64,000 nucleotides of DNA. It comes from Notamacropus eugenii. Taxonomy: Eukaryota; Chordata; Mammalia; Diprotodontia; Macropodidae. The stretch spans positions 215,043,116-215,107,115 of the forward strand of contig NC_092877.1 in NCBI RefSeq assembly GCF_028372415.1. Direction: 5' to 3'. Position numbers and translations under genes: made by a program. Below, one piece after another: positions 12,461 through 23,116 of this stretch. The stretch's first letter is position 1. The number at the start of each line of letters is the position of its first letter. The notes beneath the pieces are model-generated. The model had not been told where the DNA came from, did no database searches, and saw only the letters and a program-made list of their open reading frames with translations.

Positions 12461-13375
12461 ACCTATTATCCTGCACCCATAGTCTATAAATAAATAAATA
12501 CTATTTCCTGCAATACCTGGTCATCTTGCTTTGTAGTGTACATGACAAACATAAACAGAGGCTACTACAAAGGTAATGGCACCTTATGTAGCAACATCTG
12601 TTAGAGAATGAAGAAGTAAGGATCTCTGAGAAACTGATAAGATTGTACAAACTAAATCAATATATAGTTTGATTTCTGTACCACCAAATTTGTAATTTCT
12701 TTGATATAGGGTACTCCTGAGGAGAAAAATCTCTCTACAAATGCAGATTAGCACCAATTTCTACAACTTGTAGTCTTAGAGAGTTGTCTGGGGTACTGAG
12801 AGAGATACTTGGTGACATAAATGTGAAGAGGGAGACAAAACATATATACATTTATATGCATATATGGAAATATGTCTTAGTTTCAAAGAAATGAAAAGGG
12901 GTCAAAGGCATGTAGTCTACTCAGATGTCTTACACACACCATTTATACATTTTAAAGAAAGGTCAGAAGGCATTAGAAATTATAGGCACTACCCTCCCCC
13001 CGACCCCAACAGAAATAGGCTGTATTTTAATAGACAAGAAATGATCTCTGGAATAAATTCTTTTAAAAATAAGCTATATGAAGGTTAGCAAAGATCAAAA
13101 TGAATATAATATTAAAAGAAAGGATAAAGATGATACTATATCACATGGAATGCGTAGCTATAAGTAGACTTGTTGAAAATAAGCTTCTGAATATTTGTAA
13201 AGATAAAGTTTTACTTTTTTTAACATGATAAAAATTTTTCCCAGTATTTCTCTACCTTCCCCTCCCTAAGGGACATTCCATATAACAAATAATGTTTTTA
13301 AAAACAGAGAGACACATACAGAGACACAGACAGAGACAGAGAGGGAGGATTTTTAAAAATCAGTCAAACATTGGT
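12461..13375. other. No recognised feature
   Basis: AT-rich sequence with a short AGAGACACA-like run at 13305-13345. No gene seen. Confidence 0.4.
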
Positions 13376-13379
13376 CAAC

Positions 13380-14700
13380 AAGCATTTATTAAGCACCTAC
13401 TAGCACCAAGAACACACACAATAGGCAAAAGGCAGTCACCACTCTCAAGGAGCATCCATTCTAAGGTGGAAGGCAACATACAAAACAGCTTTAAACAAAG
13501 AATTTATATAAAGGATAAATTGAAAACCCTTATGGAGAATTGGGAAAGGCCCAGTCCCACTTATAGGTGAGACTTTAGCTGAGGTTTGAAGCAAAGCAGG
13601 CCAGTCAAGAGGCAGAGATGAGGAGTCATAGGTGAGGGGACAGAGTGAAAATGCCCTAAATGAGAGATGGAGTGTCTTGTTCAAGGAACAAGTACCTGGC
13701 ATATAGAAGGTGATTAATAAAGTGTTTATTCATTGATCGAAGGAACAAGGAAGTCAAAATATCACTAGATTGAAGCCTATGTGTATTTAGGGGTCGGGTG
13801 CATAAGGTGTAAGAAGACTGGAAAAGGGGCAGCGAGGTGGCACAATTGAGTAGAGCCCTGGAATCAGGAGGAACTGGGTTCAGATCCAGCCTCACTGGAC
13901 ACTGGACACACTAGCTGTGTGACCTTGGGCAAATCATTTAATCCCAATTGCCTTGCCTCTCCTCTTCCATTAAAAGATTGGAAAAGTAGGAAGAGTCTAG
14001 GTTATAGAGGGCTTTAAAAGCCAAAGGATTTCATATTTGGTGCCAGATGCCATAAGGAATTGATGAAATATGGAAGTAAAAAGATAAGATATGCTTTTAA
14101 AAAGATCAATTTGACAGCTGAACGGAGGATGGACTGGAATGGGGAAGGACTTGAGACAAGCAGACAAAATAACAGAGTACTGCAACAATCCAGGTGTGAA
14201 GTAATGATGGCCTTCACCACAGGGAAGTAACTTTAGGTGACAGAAGAGGATATATATTGAGAAGGCAGAAGCAATAGGACTTGGCAACTGATTGGATTTT
14301 TTTTTTAGGGGTTGGGGCAGACAGGGTGAGAAATCAAGGCTGACATCTAGGTTTTAAGTCTGGCTAACTGGGAGAGTGGTGTTTCCCTGAATAATAACGG
14401 AACTGAGGAAGAGGAGGGGATTGGGGGGGGGGGGGATAAGAGTTCAATTTTGGGTCTGCTGAGTTTAAGATGAGACATCCAGTTTGATATGTCCAGTAGA
14501 CAGTTGGGGATGTGAGACTGGGAGTCAGGATAGAGGCTGGGGAGGGACAAAAAAACTCTGAGATTCAAATGCTTTGAGATAATGGTATTTCTGGGAAATG
14601 ATGTGAAATAATATAGGGAGAAGAAAACAGAGCCCAGGACAAAACCCTAGGAGACACCCAAAGTTAATAGATGCAAGCAGGATAAAGATTCAGCAAAGGA
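13380..14700 (-). mobile_element. L2 LINE, reverse-transcriptase 3' half and tail
   Basis: On the minus strand, pieces read SHIPNCLLDISNWMSHLKLS (about 14460-14525) and AIITSHLDCCSTLLFCLLVS (about 14150-14210). These match the L2 order '..NCLLDIS.WMS..HLKLN..' then 'LI.S.LDYCNSLLTGLP' downstream of the YADD active site. The left end on plus reads 'gcatttattaagcacctact', the complement of the L2 terminus. It is decayed and split by a SINE at 13826-13976. Confidence 0.75.
13826..13976 (+). mobile_element. MAR1-like tRNA-derived SINE
   Basis: Starts 'ggggcagcgaggtggcacaa', then 'aactgggttcagatccagcc' (B-box-like) and 'gctgtgtgaccttgggcaaa', ending before 'ttaaaagattgg'. It lies inside the antisense L2, so it is younger than it. 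Confidence 0.85.
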
Positions 14701-14929
14701 AACTAAGAAAGAGTGATCAGACAGGGCAGGTTGAAAACCTCAATACATTGCAAAGGTTTTAAAACACGTGCAATGTATCCAGTGGCATTTGGGCACAACA
14801 CACTTTCAAGTTTAATCTGCATTATTAACGTTCTCCCCGTCACTTTCTTAAACCCAGGCAATCAACAAAACAATAAAGAAATCCTTGATTTCTAATGCTT
14901 ACCTATTTCTGAGATGTAAATGTTCACAC
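14701..14929. other. No recognised feature
   Basis: Short stretch between the antisense L2 and the old HAL1-like element. Nothing recognised. Confidence 0.4.
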
Positions 14930-15080
14930 TGGAAATCTAAAGGTCAGTAAGTAGTCTGGAAGAATGAGCAAAAAAAAAGAATCCCACCATAAAAAGCTTT
15001 TATGATGACAGGGATACTCAAGTCACAAACCCAGATGAAGAGACTGACTCTAAAATATCTACAAGCAAAACTTCAGAGGA

Positions 15081-15110
15081 GGGCGGAGCCAAGATGGCGT
15101 AGTAGAAAGA
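15081..15110 (+). promoter_or_regulatory. YY1-type initiator motif of HAL1 copy A
   Basis: CCAAGATGGCG at 15089-15099 matches the YY1 site found at the very start of L1 5' UTRs, where it directs transcription to begin at the element's first base. It is preserved in copy B at 24393-24403. The GC-rich 5' UTR behind it is the presumed internal promoter. Confidence 0.55.
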
Positions 15111-15758
15111 CGCACATACACATAGCTCCGAACCCACAACCCATAGAACAACTACAAAGAAGTAACTCACGGCGAATTCTGCACCCAGAGGCCACAGAAC
15201 ATTGGAGCGAGGGAGATTTCTGTTCCGGAGAGACCTGCAAACCTCTCGTAAAAGGTCCTTCGTGCTGCGGACTGGGCGCCGGGACTGGGAGCTGAGTACA
15301 GCCCGGCCGCAGCACAGAGAGGAAAAGATCCGAGCGGGCTTCAGGGACGGGATCTCCAGCGGCCGCACAAGTACCTCCACCCACAGGTGACGGGGGTCTG
15401 TGAGAGAGTCCCTTTGGCGGGTCGAGGGGGGAGTGGGGTGCCCCCATGGCTTGGGCCCCCTCGGGAGACAGAAGCTGAGGGGCAGCGGCAGACCAGGGCT
15501 CCCCAAGCAGGCAGGAGCCTGGATCCATTGTTGAAGGTCTGTGCATAAACTCCCTGAGGGAACTGAGCCTGAGAGGCAGCCCTGCCCTCACCTGAGCATC
15601 TGAATTTAATCTCACACTGAATAGCAGCCCTGCCCCCGCCCAAAGCCCTGAGGCTGGAAGCAGTATTTGAATCTCAGACCCCAAACACTGGCTGGGAGGA
15701 TCAGGAGGTGAGGTGGGTGTGAGGAAAATATTCAGAGGTCAAGTCACTGGCTGGGAAA

Positions 15759-16847
15759 ATGCCCAGAAAAGGGAAAAGAAATAAGACTATAGAAGGTTAC
15801 TTTCTTGGTGAACAGGCATTTCCTCCCTTCCTTTCTGATGAGGAAGAACAATGCTTACCATCAGGCAAAGACACAGAAATCAAGGCTTCTGTGTCCCAGC
15901 CCACTCAATGGGCACAGGCCATGGAAGAGCTCAAAAAGAAATTTGAAAATCAAGTTAGAGAGGTGGAGGAAAAGCTGGGAAGAGAAATGAGAGACATGAA
16001 GTCAAAGCATGAACAGCAAATCAGCTCCCTGCTAAAGGAGACCCAAAAAAATGTTGAAGAAAATAACACCTTGAAAACTAGCCTAACTCAATTGGCAAAA
16101 GAGGTTCAAAAAGCCAATGAGGAGAAGAATGCTTTCAAAAGCAGAATTAGCCAAATGGAAAAGGAGATTCAAAAGCTCACTGAAGAAAATAGTTCTTTCA
16201 AAATTAGAATGGAACAGATGGAGGCTAATGACTTTATGAGAAACCAAGAAATCACAAAACAAAACCAAAAGAATGAAAAAATGGAAGATAATGTGAAATA
16301 TCTCATTGGAAAAACAACTGACCTGGAAAATAGAGCCAGGAGAGACAATTTAAAAATTATGGGCCTACCTGAAAGCCATGATCAGAAAAAGAGCCTAGAC
16401 ATCATCTTTCATGAAATTATCAAGGAAAACTGCCCGGAGATTCTAGAACCAGAGGGCAAAATAAATATTCAAGGAATCCACAGAACACCGCCTGAAAGAG
16501 ATCCAAAAAGAGAAACTCCTAGGAACATTGTGGCCAAATTCCAGAACTCCCAGGTGAAAGAGAAAATATTGCAAGCAGCTAGAAAGAAACAATTCAAGTA
16601 TTGTGGAAATACAATCAGGATAACACAAGATCTAGCAGCTTCTACATTAAGGGATCGAAGGGCATGGAATAGGATATTCCAGAAGTCAAAGGAACTAGGA
16701 CTAAAACCAAGAATCACCTACCCAGCAAAACTGAGTATAATACTTCAGGGGAAAAATTGGTCTTTCAATGAAATAGAGGATTTTCAAGCATTCTTGATGA
16801 AAAGACCAGAGCTGAAAAGAAAATTTGACTTCCAAACACAAGAATGA
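15759..16847 (+). CDS. HAL1/L1 ORF1 protein, intact, copy A
   Basis: The 362-residue frame is uninterrupted. It reads as an L1 ORF1p, an RNA-binding trimeric chaperone that packages the element's RNA in cytoplasmic particles. By family, residues 1-50 are a basic/acidic N-terminus and about 52-190 a long heptad coiled coil (MEELKKKFENQ through GKTTDLENRA). An RRM-like domain starts at 194 with RRDNLKIMGLPE. The C-terminal domain, about 242-345, carries RTPPERDP, TPRNIVAKF, YCGNTIRIT and the conserved YPAKLS at 321-326. Length is close to human ORF1p (338). The start chosen is the first Met after the 5' UTR and is identical in copy B. No ORF2 follows. Both copies being open suggests recent activity or selection for the protein; whether it is expressed cannot be seen. 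Confidence 0.85.
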   Translation: MPRKGKRNKTIEGYFLGEQAFPPFLSDEEEQCLPSGKDTEIKASVSQPTQWAQAMEELKKKFENQVREVEEKLGREMRDMKSKHEQQISSLLKETQKNVEENNTLKTSLTQLAKEVQKANEEKNAFKSRISQMEKEIQKLTEENSSFKIRMEQMEANDFMRNQEITKQNQKNEKMEDNVKYLIGKTTDLENRARRDNLKIMGLPESHDQKKSLDIIFHEIIKENCPEILEPEGKINIQGIHRTPPERDPKRETPRNIVAKFQNSQVKEKILQAARKKQFKYCGNTIRITQDLAASTLRDRRAWNRIFQKSKELGLKPRITYPAKLSIILQGKNWSFNEIEDFQAFLMKRPELKRKFDFQTQE

Positions 16848-16981
16848 AGAGAACCATGAAAAGGTGAACAGCAAAGAGAAGTCATAAGGGACTTACTAAA
16901 GTTGAACTGTTTACATTCCTACATGGAAAGACAATATTTGTAACTCTTGAAACATTTCAGTATCTGGGTACTGGGTGGGAT

Positions 16982-17020
16982 TACACACACACACATGCAC
17001 ACACGCACACACACATAGAG
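16982..17020 (+). repeat. CA microsatellite built into the HAL1 3' region (copy A)
   Basis: CA repeats with ATG and CG interruptions lie about 135 bases after ORF1. The same tract is at 26279-26315 in copy B, and a TG-phase tract holds the same place in the antisense copy. Confidence 0.85.
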
Positions 17021-19084
17021 ACAGAGTGCACAGAGTGAATTGAAGAGGATGGGATCATATCTTAAAAAAAAATGAAATCAAGCAGTGAGAGAGAAAGATA
17101 TTGGGAGGAGAAAGGGAGAATTGAATGGGGCAAATTATCTCTCATAAAAGAGGCAAGCAAAAGACTCATTAGTGGAGGGATAAAGAGGGGAGGTGAGAGA
17201 AAAACATGAAGTCTATTCTCATCACATTCCACTAAAGGAAAGAATAAAATGCCTACTCATCTTGGTATGAAAACCTATCTTACAATACAGGAAAGTGGAG
17301 GATAAGGGGATAAGCAGAGTGGGGGGGGATGATAGAAGGGAGGGCATGGGGAGGAGAGTGCAATTTGAGGTCAACACTCATGGGGAGGGATAGGATCAAA
17401 AGAGAATAGAAGTAATGGGGGACAGGATAGGATGGAGGGAAATATAGTTAGTCCTATACAACACAACTATTATGGAAGTCATTTGCAAAACTACACAGAT
17501 TTGGCCTATATTGAATTGCTTGCCTTCCAAAGGGAAGGGGTGGAGAGGGAGGGAGCTAAAGAAGTTGGAACTCAAAGTGTTAGGATCAACTGTAATGTTC
17601 TTACCACTAGGAAATAAGAAATACAGGTAAAGGGGTATAGAAAGCTATCTGGCCCTACAGGACAAAAGAGAAGACAGAGACAAGGGCAGATAGGGATGAT
17701 AGAAGAGAGAGCAGATTGGTCATAGGGGCAATTAGAATGCTTGGCGTTTGGGGGGGGAGGGGAGAAAAGGGGAAAAATTTGTAACCCAAAATTTTGTGAA
17801 AATGAATGTTAAAAGCTAAATAAAAAGAAAAAAAAAAAAACTTCAGAGGAAAACAAAGCTTGGGCAAATCCAACTAGAATATCTGCAAGATATGCAGCAT
17901 TAAAACTGTTATTCTCCCCTCCCTCCCAAGAGAAATGAGAGTGCTAAAAATAAAATTAGAAAAGAAATGAGGGTTATCAAAGAATAGGAAAAGGAATTAA
18001 CAGAGGTACCTTGCCTAAGCAACAAACTCCTTGAAAATTAGAATAGACCAAGTAGAAGCAAATTACTCCATAAGACAAAAAAAAAAAATACTTAAAGCCA
18101 AAAGACTGGAAAAAATAGAAGAAAATCTAATTAATATCATAGCAAAATCAACTGATCTGGAAAACAGATTGTGAAGAAAAAAATAAGAATTACTAAACTT
18201 CCTCAATGATATGGCCAAATAATAATAATGATAATAAAAGGCTAAACACCATATTTCATGACATCTATTAGAACAAGATGACAAAATGGAAATAGAAAGA
18301 ATTCATCAGTTACCTTCTGAGAGAAACCTCAAAATGAAAATTCTCATGAACATTATAACCATAATCTAAAGCTTCCAGATCAAACTAAAAATACCATCAG
18401 TAATCAAAAAGAAATATTTTGAATATCAAGAAGCCAAGTAGATCAAGACTATACATGATTTTTAGCAGCTACCACTATAAAGGAGTAGAAATCTTATGAA
18501 AAGATATTCCAGAAGGCAAAAAGGATAAAAGTTTACAGTCAAGAATAAAGTACTCAGAAAAACTGAGTATAAGCATTCAAAGGAAAAAACAGATCTTTAG
18601 TAGAGGACTTCCAAGTCTTCCTGATGAAAAGACCAGAGCTGTGCAGAAACTTTGAAGTTCAAACACAGGAATTAAGAGAAACAAAACATAAATACCAATG
18701 AACAATTAGAAAGAACTACACAAGGATAAATTGCTTACGAATTTGTTAGTACACAACTGTAACATAAGAAATTATGAAAAGGGGTTGGTTTCAGAGAAAC
18801 CTGAGAAAAATTGTATGAACTGATTTAGAGTGAAGTGAATAGAAAAAGAGAATAATTTATAAAATGACTTAACATTTAAAAGATAAAGACCTTTGAAATA
18901 ATTAAGAACTCTAATCAGTATAATGACCAACCATGATTCAAGAGGATTAATAATGAAATGCTACCCACTATATAAGACATTACATATGCAACTACAATGC
19001 ATTGTCTTTTGAACTACTTATGTTCATAATAGAGTTTTTATTTTTCTTCTTCTCAATTAGGGGTGGATGGGTACCAGAGATGGG

Positions 19085-19215
19085 AAGAAGACAAAATGTA
19101 TATACGTGTGTGTGTGTATGTATGTATATATATAAAATGTGTGTGTGCATGTTAGTGTGTGTGTGTGTGTGTGTGTGTAGTATGTATATGTATATATATG
19201 CATATATATGTAATT
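19085..19215. repeat. TG/TA microsatellite
   Basis: Alternating TG and TA runs near the end of the old HAL1-like copy. They give spurious Cys/Val- and His/Thr-rich frames. Confidence 0.95.
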
Positions 19216-19299
19216 TTAACAAAATGCATTTGATTAAGTAGAGCAAAAAAGACTTATAGGCTCTCTTTCAATGAGAGTACATACCAAAATTACACAAAA

Positions 19300-19650
19300 T
19301 TCTGTAAAATATATGGCAGAAACAACGTGGTCCAATGTTCCTTTAAATGTAAGACAGATACATTCTCCCTAGAAGTGTTGGTCACATGTATAGAAGAAAT
19401 CCAATACAACATCCAAGTTAAGGTCAATTGTAAGGTTCTTCACAAGCCCTTTTTGCAGATGACATTGTATTGGTTGCATTAAGCTCCAGAATACTGCAGT
19501 CTCCTAAATAAGGTCTTAAAATATTCTAAAGATTTTGACCTAAGTATCAACACAAGAAAATCAAAGTGAGTGAAAACTATTATCTGTATCAATGTAAGTA
19601 ATTCAATGGACAACCATAAAAAACCTTGTCCATTCATGAGCATGTGTGTT
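19300..19650 (+). mobile_element. Non-LTR reverse-transcriptase fragment
   Basis: Bases 19452-19499 read FADDIVLVALSSRILQ, containing the FADD active-site motif of a reverse transcriptase. A little further on, in another frame, 19541-19576 reads DFDLSINTRKSK, matching the block that follows the active site in non-LTR elements ('..GL.IN..K.K'). The clade is not certain; RTE-like is my best guess. It is short and broken, and too different from L1 to be the missing ORF2 of the HAL1 elements. Confidence 0.55.
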
Positions 19651-20566
19651 ATAACAGCAGTGTGGGTTGTGATGGGCCTAATGTACTAGGTCTACACTCA
19701 AAAGTTCAAATAACATTAGAAAATAAAATCTTTTATATTTTATTTGTGAATGCAACAGAGAGGATTTAAACTTAGCTAATAGTTCTACCTTAATACCATA
19801 GGCATACGTGAGACCCTGAGTTCTCAAGGTATTACATATATACATATATGTATACATGGGTGTACATAGATACATGCTGGGGATACTAAGTACAAATAGG
19901 AAATTAGCAGGCCCAGAATTTAACTGCAATAGAGCAAACTGTATTGTCTTTGGACAACTGTAAAGCTATTTTAAGGACCCTAAGCTTTTTCTTGAAACAA
20001 AAGTGGGTTAGATCACATTTAGAGAATTTTGTAGCATTTTCAGTGCTCTCAAGCTGTTTACTGCCAAACCACTCAGTTTTTTTAATATTCTCATTCTGCT
20101 GCTGATACACGATAGCTGTGAAATCTAAAACCAAACAGAACCAATCGGTAATAGGCATCTACTTAGTGATTAGAAGCCATGTCATATTACTGATGACTTA
20201 CACATCATACTAAGGACACTGTACGTACAGAAAAGGAGGTGGACAATCATGTAACAACAGCAAGGGATAATATGATATAAAACTGAAGCAAAGCACTAGT
20301 AATAACAAAAGAGCCTCTAGAAAGTTGAGTAGATCCTAAAGGGAAATTTATAGAAAGAAAGAATGAACAAGGATCATACAGACGGACTAAGATGCCAAAG
20401 GATTGTTCTGTAAACCAGTGGAAAAAATATTCAGCATAAGAGCACAGATATCACATCGGAGAGGCAATTATTTGAAATTAGGTAATTAATTCAGTAGAAT
20501 GAGGAAGTTAACATAATATGCAAGAGCTATAGTGTTTGAGGGTAAAGTTTTCACTGTGAAATTGAA
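19651..20566. other. No clear feature
   Basis: AT-rich sequence that may continue the broken reverse-transcriptase element. No motif I can name. Confidence 0.35.
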
Positions 20567-21383
20567 CAGTGAAAAAAATATTTTCAGTTTTTAACATTTA
20601 CTTCCACAAAATTTTTAATTTCAAATTTTCTCCCCATCTCCCCCCAACCCCCACCCCAGGACATCATGATTACCCTTTCCTCCCATCTACTCTTCCTTCT
20701 ATCATTCACACACCCACCTCTCTTATCCCCTTCCCTTTTATTTTCCTGTAGGGCAAGACAGATGTCTATACCCCATTGCCTATATATCTTATTTCCTAGT
20801 AGCGTGCAAAAAGAATTTTTAACATTCATTTTTAAAGCTTTGAGTTCCATATTCTTTCCCTTCCACCCCTTCCCATCCATCCTCATTGAGAAGGCAAGCA
20901 ATTCAATATAGGTTATACATGTGCAGTCATGCAAAATACTTCCATAAGTCATGTTGTGAAAGACTATATTTCCCTCTATCCTGTCCCACCCTCCATTTAT
21001 TCTGTTCTCTTCTTTGACCTGTCCCTCTGCAAAAGTGTTTGCTTCTGATTACTCTTTCCCCCAATCTGCCATTCCTTTTATTATCCCCCCGCCCCATTTT
21101 CTTGAGGGGTAAGACAAATTTCCATACCCAATTGAGAGTGTATGTTACTCCTTCCTGAAGCCAAATCCAAAGAAAGGAAGGCTAATTTATTCCCTCTCAT
21201 TTACTCTTCTTCCCTTCCATTTTAAGAGCTCTTTCTTGCCTCCTTTATGTGAGATGATTTATGACATTCTACCTCTCCCTTTCTCTTTCTCCTAGTACAT
21301 TCCTCTCAACACTTCTTTTTAAGATATCATCCCTTCATATTTAGCTTACCCTGTGCCCTCTGCCTGTCTGTCTCTCTATATAC

Positions 21384-21392
21384 ATATACATG

Positions 21393-21426
<34 letters not shown>
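21384..21426. repeat. CA microsatellite in copy C 3' region
   Basis: A near-perfect CA run on plus, which is TG in the element's own sense. Confidence 0.95.
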
Positions 21427-21428
<2 letters not shown>

Positions 21429-21551
21429 TTCCCTCCAACTATCCTAAAACTGAGAAATGTCTCATGAGTTACAAATATCATCTTTTCATGTAGGATGTAA
21501 CTAGTTCAACTTTAATAAGTCCCTTATGGCTTCTCTTTCCTATTTACCTTT

Positions 21552-22670
21552 TCATGTTACTCTTGATTCTTGTATTAGAAAGTCAGTTTTTCTATTCAGC
21601 TTTGATCTTTTCAACAAGAATGCTTGGAAGTCCTCTATTTCACTGAAGTTCCATTTTTTTCCCCTTGAAGTATTATACTCAGTTTTGCTGGGTAGGTGAT
21701 TCCTGGTTTTAATCCTATCTCCTTTGACCTCTGGAATATCATATTCCAAGCCCCCCAATTCCTTAGAGTAGAAGCTGCTAAATCTTGTGTTATCCTGATT
21801 GTGTCTCCACAATACTTGAATTGTTTCTTTCTGGATGCTTATAATAGTTTCTCCTTGAGCTGGGAGTTCTGGAATTTGGCTACAACATTCTTAGGAGTTT
21901 TCTTTTTGGGATCACTTTCAGGAGGTGATCAGAGGACTCTTTTCGTTTCAATTTACCCTCTGGTACTAGAATATCAGGGCAGTTTTCCTTAATAATTTCT
22001 TGAAAGATGATGTCTAGGCTCTTTTTGATCGTGGCATTCATGTAGTTGAATAATTTTTGCATTCTCTCTTGTGAATCTATTTCTAATGGTCAGTTCTTTT
22101 TTCAATGAGATACTTCAACACTATCTTCTATGTTTTCATTCTTTTGGTTTTGTTTTATAGTTTCTTAATTTTTCATAAAGTCATTAGTTTCTATTTGTTC
22201 CAATCTAATTTTTACAGAATTATTTTCTTCAGTGAGCTTCTGGACCTCTTTTTTCCATATGGCCCATTCTGCTCTTTAAGGCATTCTCCTCATTGGCTTT
22301 TTGGACCTCTTTTGCTATTTGGGTTAGTCTAATTTTAAGGTGCTATTTTCTATAGCATTTTTGGGGGTTTCCTTTAGCAAATTGTTGACTCCTTTTTCAT
22401 GATTTTCTTGCATCACTCTCATTTCTCTTCCCAATTTTTTCCTACTTCTCTTACTTGATTTTCAAAATCCTTTTTGAGCTCTTCCATGGCCTGAGACCAG
22501 TTCATATTTTTCTTGGAAGTTTTGGGACAGGAACTTTGGCTTTGTTGTCTTCTTCTGGTTGTATGTTTTGATCTTCCTCGTCAGCAACGATGTAAGAAAA
22601 TATCTCTTCACCAAGAAAGTAAGAATGTATAGTCTGTTTCTTTTTCTGCCTTTGCTCAGTTTCCCAGCCA
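21552..22670 (-). pseudogene. HAL1 ORF1 remnant in copy C
   Basis: The minus strand gives KKKQTIHSYFLGEEIFSYIV near 22610, like KRNKTIEGYFLGEQAFPPFL at residues 6-25 of intact ORF1. Near 21620 it gives WNFSEIEDFQAFLLKRSKL, like residues 334-352. The frame is disrupted between these. It spans the full ORF1 length and has no downstream ORF2. Confidence 0.8.
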
Positions 22671-23116
22671 ATTAGTTGGCTTTTTGAGCTCTTCATTATG
22701 TGGAGGGCTCCTGAGGCAGCCTCCACTTCAGAATTAGCTATCACTGCTCTGGGGCTGGGGTTCAACCAATCTCCCCTCTGTCAGGTGAAGAGAATGACCT
22801 TTGAAGCTGTCTTTAGAGTTTGTGGGTTGAAAAATCTAAAAACTGCAGTAGCTGCCAGTGATTCAGTCCCAAGGCCTGCTCCAGCTCCATCCACAAAGCC
22901 CATGCTGAACTGTGTTCCACTTCCAACCTGATGCAATTGACCCATCAACCTTCCACATTATCTTGGCTGGAAATTTGCTTCAATATGTCATTTTGTGGCT
23001 TCCGCTGCTCCAGAATTTGCTTAGAATCATTTTTGGAGGTTTTTCGAGGGGTTTGGGGGGAGAGCTCCAGCAAGTTCCTGCTTTTACCCCATCATCTTGG
23101 CTCTGCCCAGTGAAAA

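Larger units (their letters stand above)
15081..17840 (+). mobile_element. Young HAL1 element, copy A (ORF1-only L1 derivative)
   Basis: A 2.76-kb element consisting of a GC-rich 5' UTR (15081-15758) starting 'gggcggagccaagatggcgt', an intact ORF1 (15759-16847), 993 bases of 3' sequence and an A-rich tail (from about 17820). The 14-base target-site duplication 'aaaacttcagagga' lies at 15067-15080 and 17837-17850; its first As overlap the tail. ORF2 is entirely absent. The order and the complete ends show this is not a truncated L1 but the half-a-LINE (HAL1) design, which is known to lack ORF2 and to depend on L1 enzymes in trans. Copy B at 24383 is a close sister. The target is the ORF1 region of an older HAL1-like copy. 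Confidence 0.85.
14930..19240 (+). mobile_element. Old HAL1-like element (ORF1 only), split by a younger HAL1
   Basis: It consists of two segments, about 14930-15080 and 17841-19240, which join cleanly once the insert at 15081-17840 is removed. Decayed ORF1 is visible on plus: 'caactgatctggaaaacaga' at about 18147, 'cagaaaaactgagtataagc' at about 18556 and 'gatgaaaagaccagagctgt' at about 18620. These match residues 186-192, 323-328 and 346-352 of intact ORF1. After the ORF1 end near 18680 comes a different tail from the young copies ('ttgtatgaactgatttagag') and then TG/TA microsatellite. No ORF2 is present. It is broken many times. Confidence 0.7.
20576..23108 (-). mobile_element. Older HAL1 element, copy C, antisense, full length
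   Basis: The 5' end is at 23108 on minus (gggcagagccaagatgatgg) and the 3' end near 20576. A flanking repeat CAGTGAAAA at 20567-20575 and 23108-23116 fits a target-site duplication; its first C could belong to the element. Order on minus: 5' UTR of about 450 bases, decayed ORF1, then about 980 bases of 3' sequence. That spacing nearly equals the 993 bases in copy A, so ORF2 was absent here too rather than lost. It is markedly older than copies A and B. Confidence 0.8.

Noticed and set aside
18992-19246. His/Thr- and Cys/Val-rich frames
   Set aside because: Translation of a TG/TA microsatellite.
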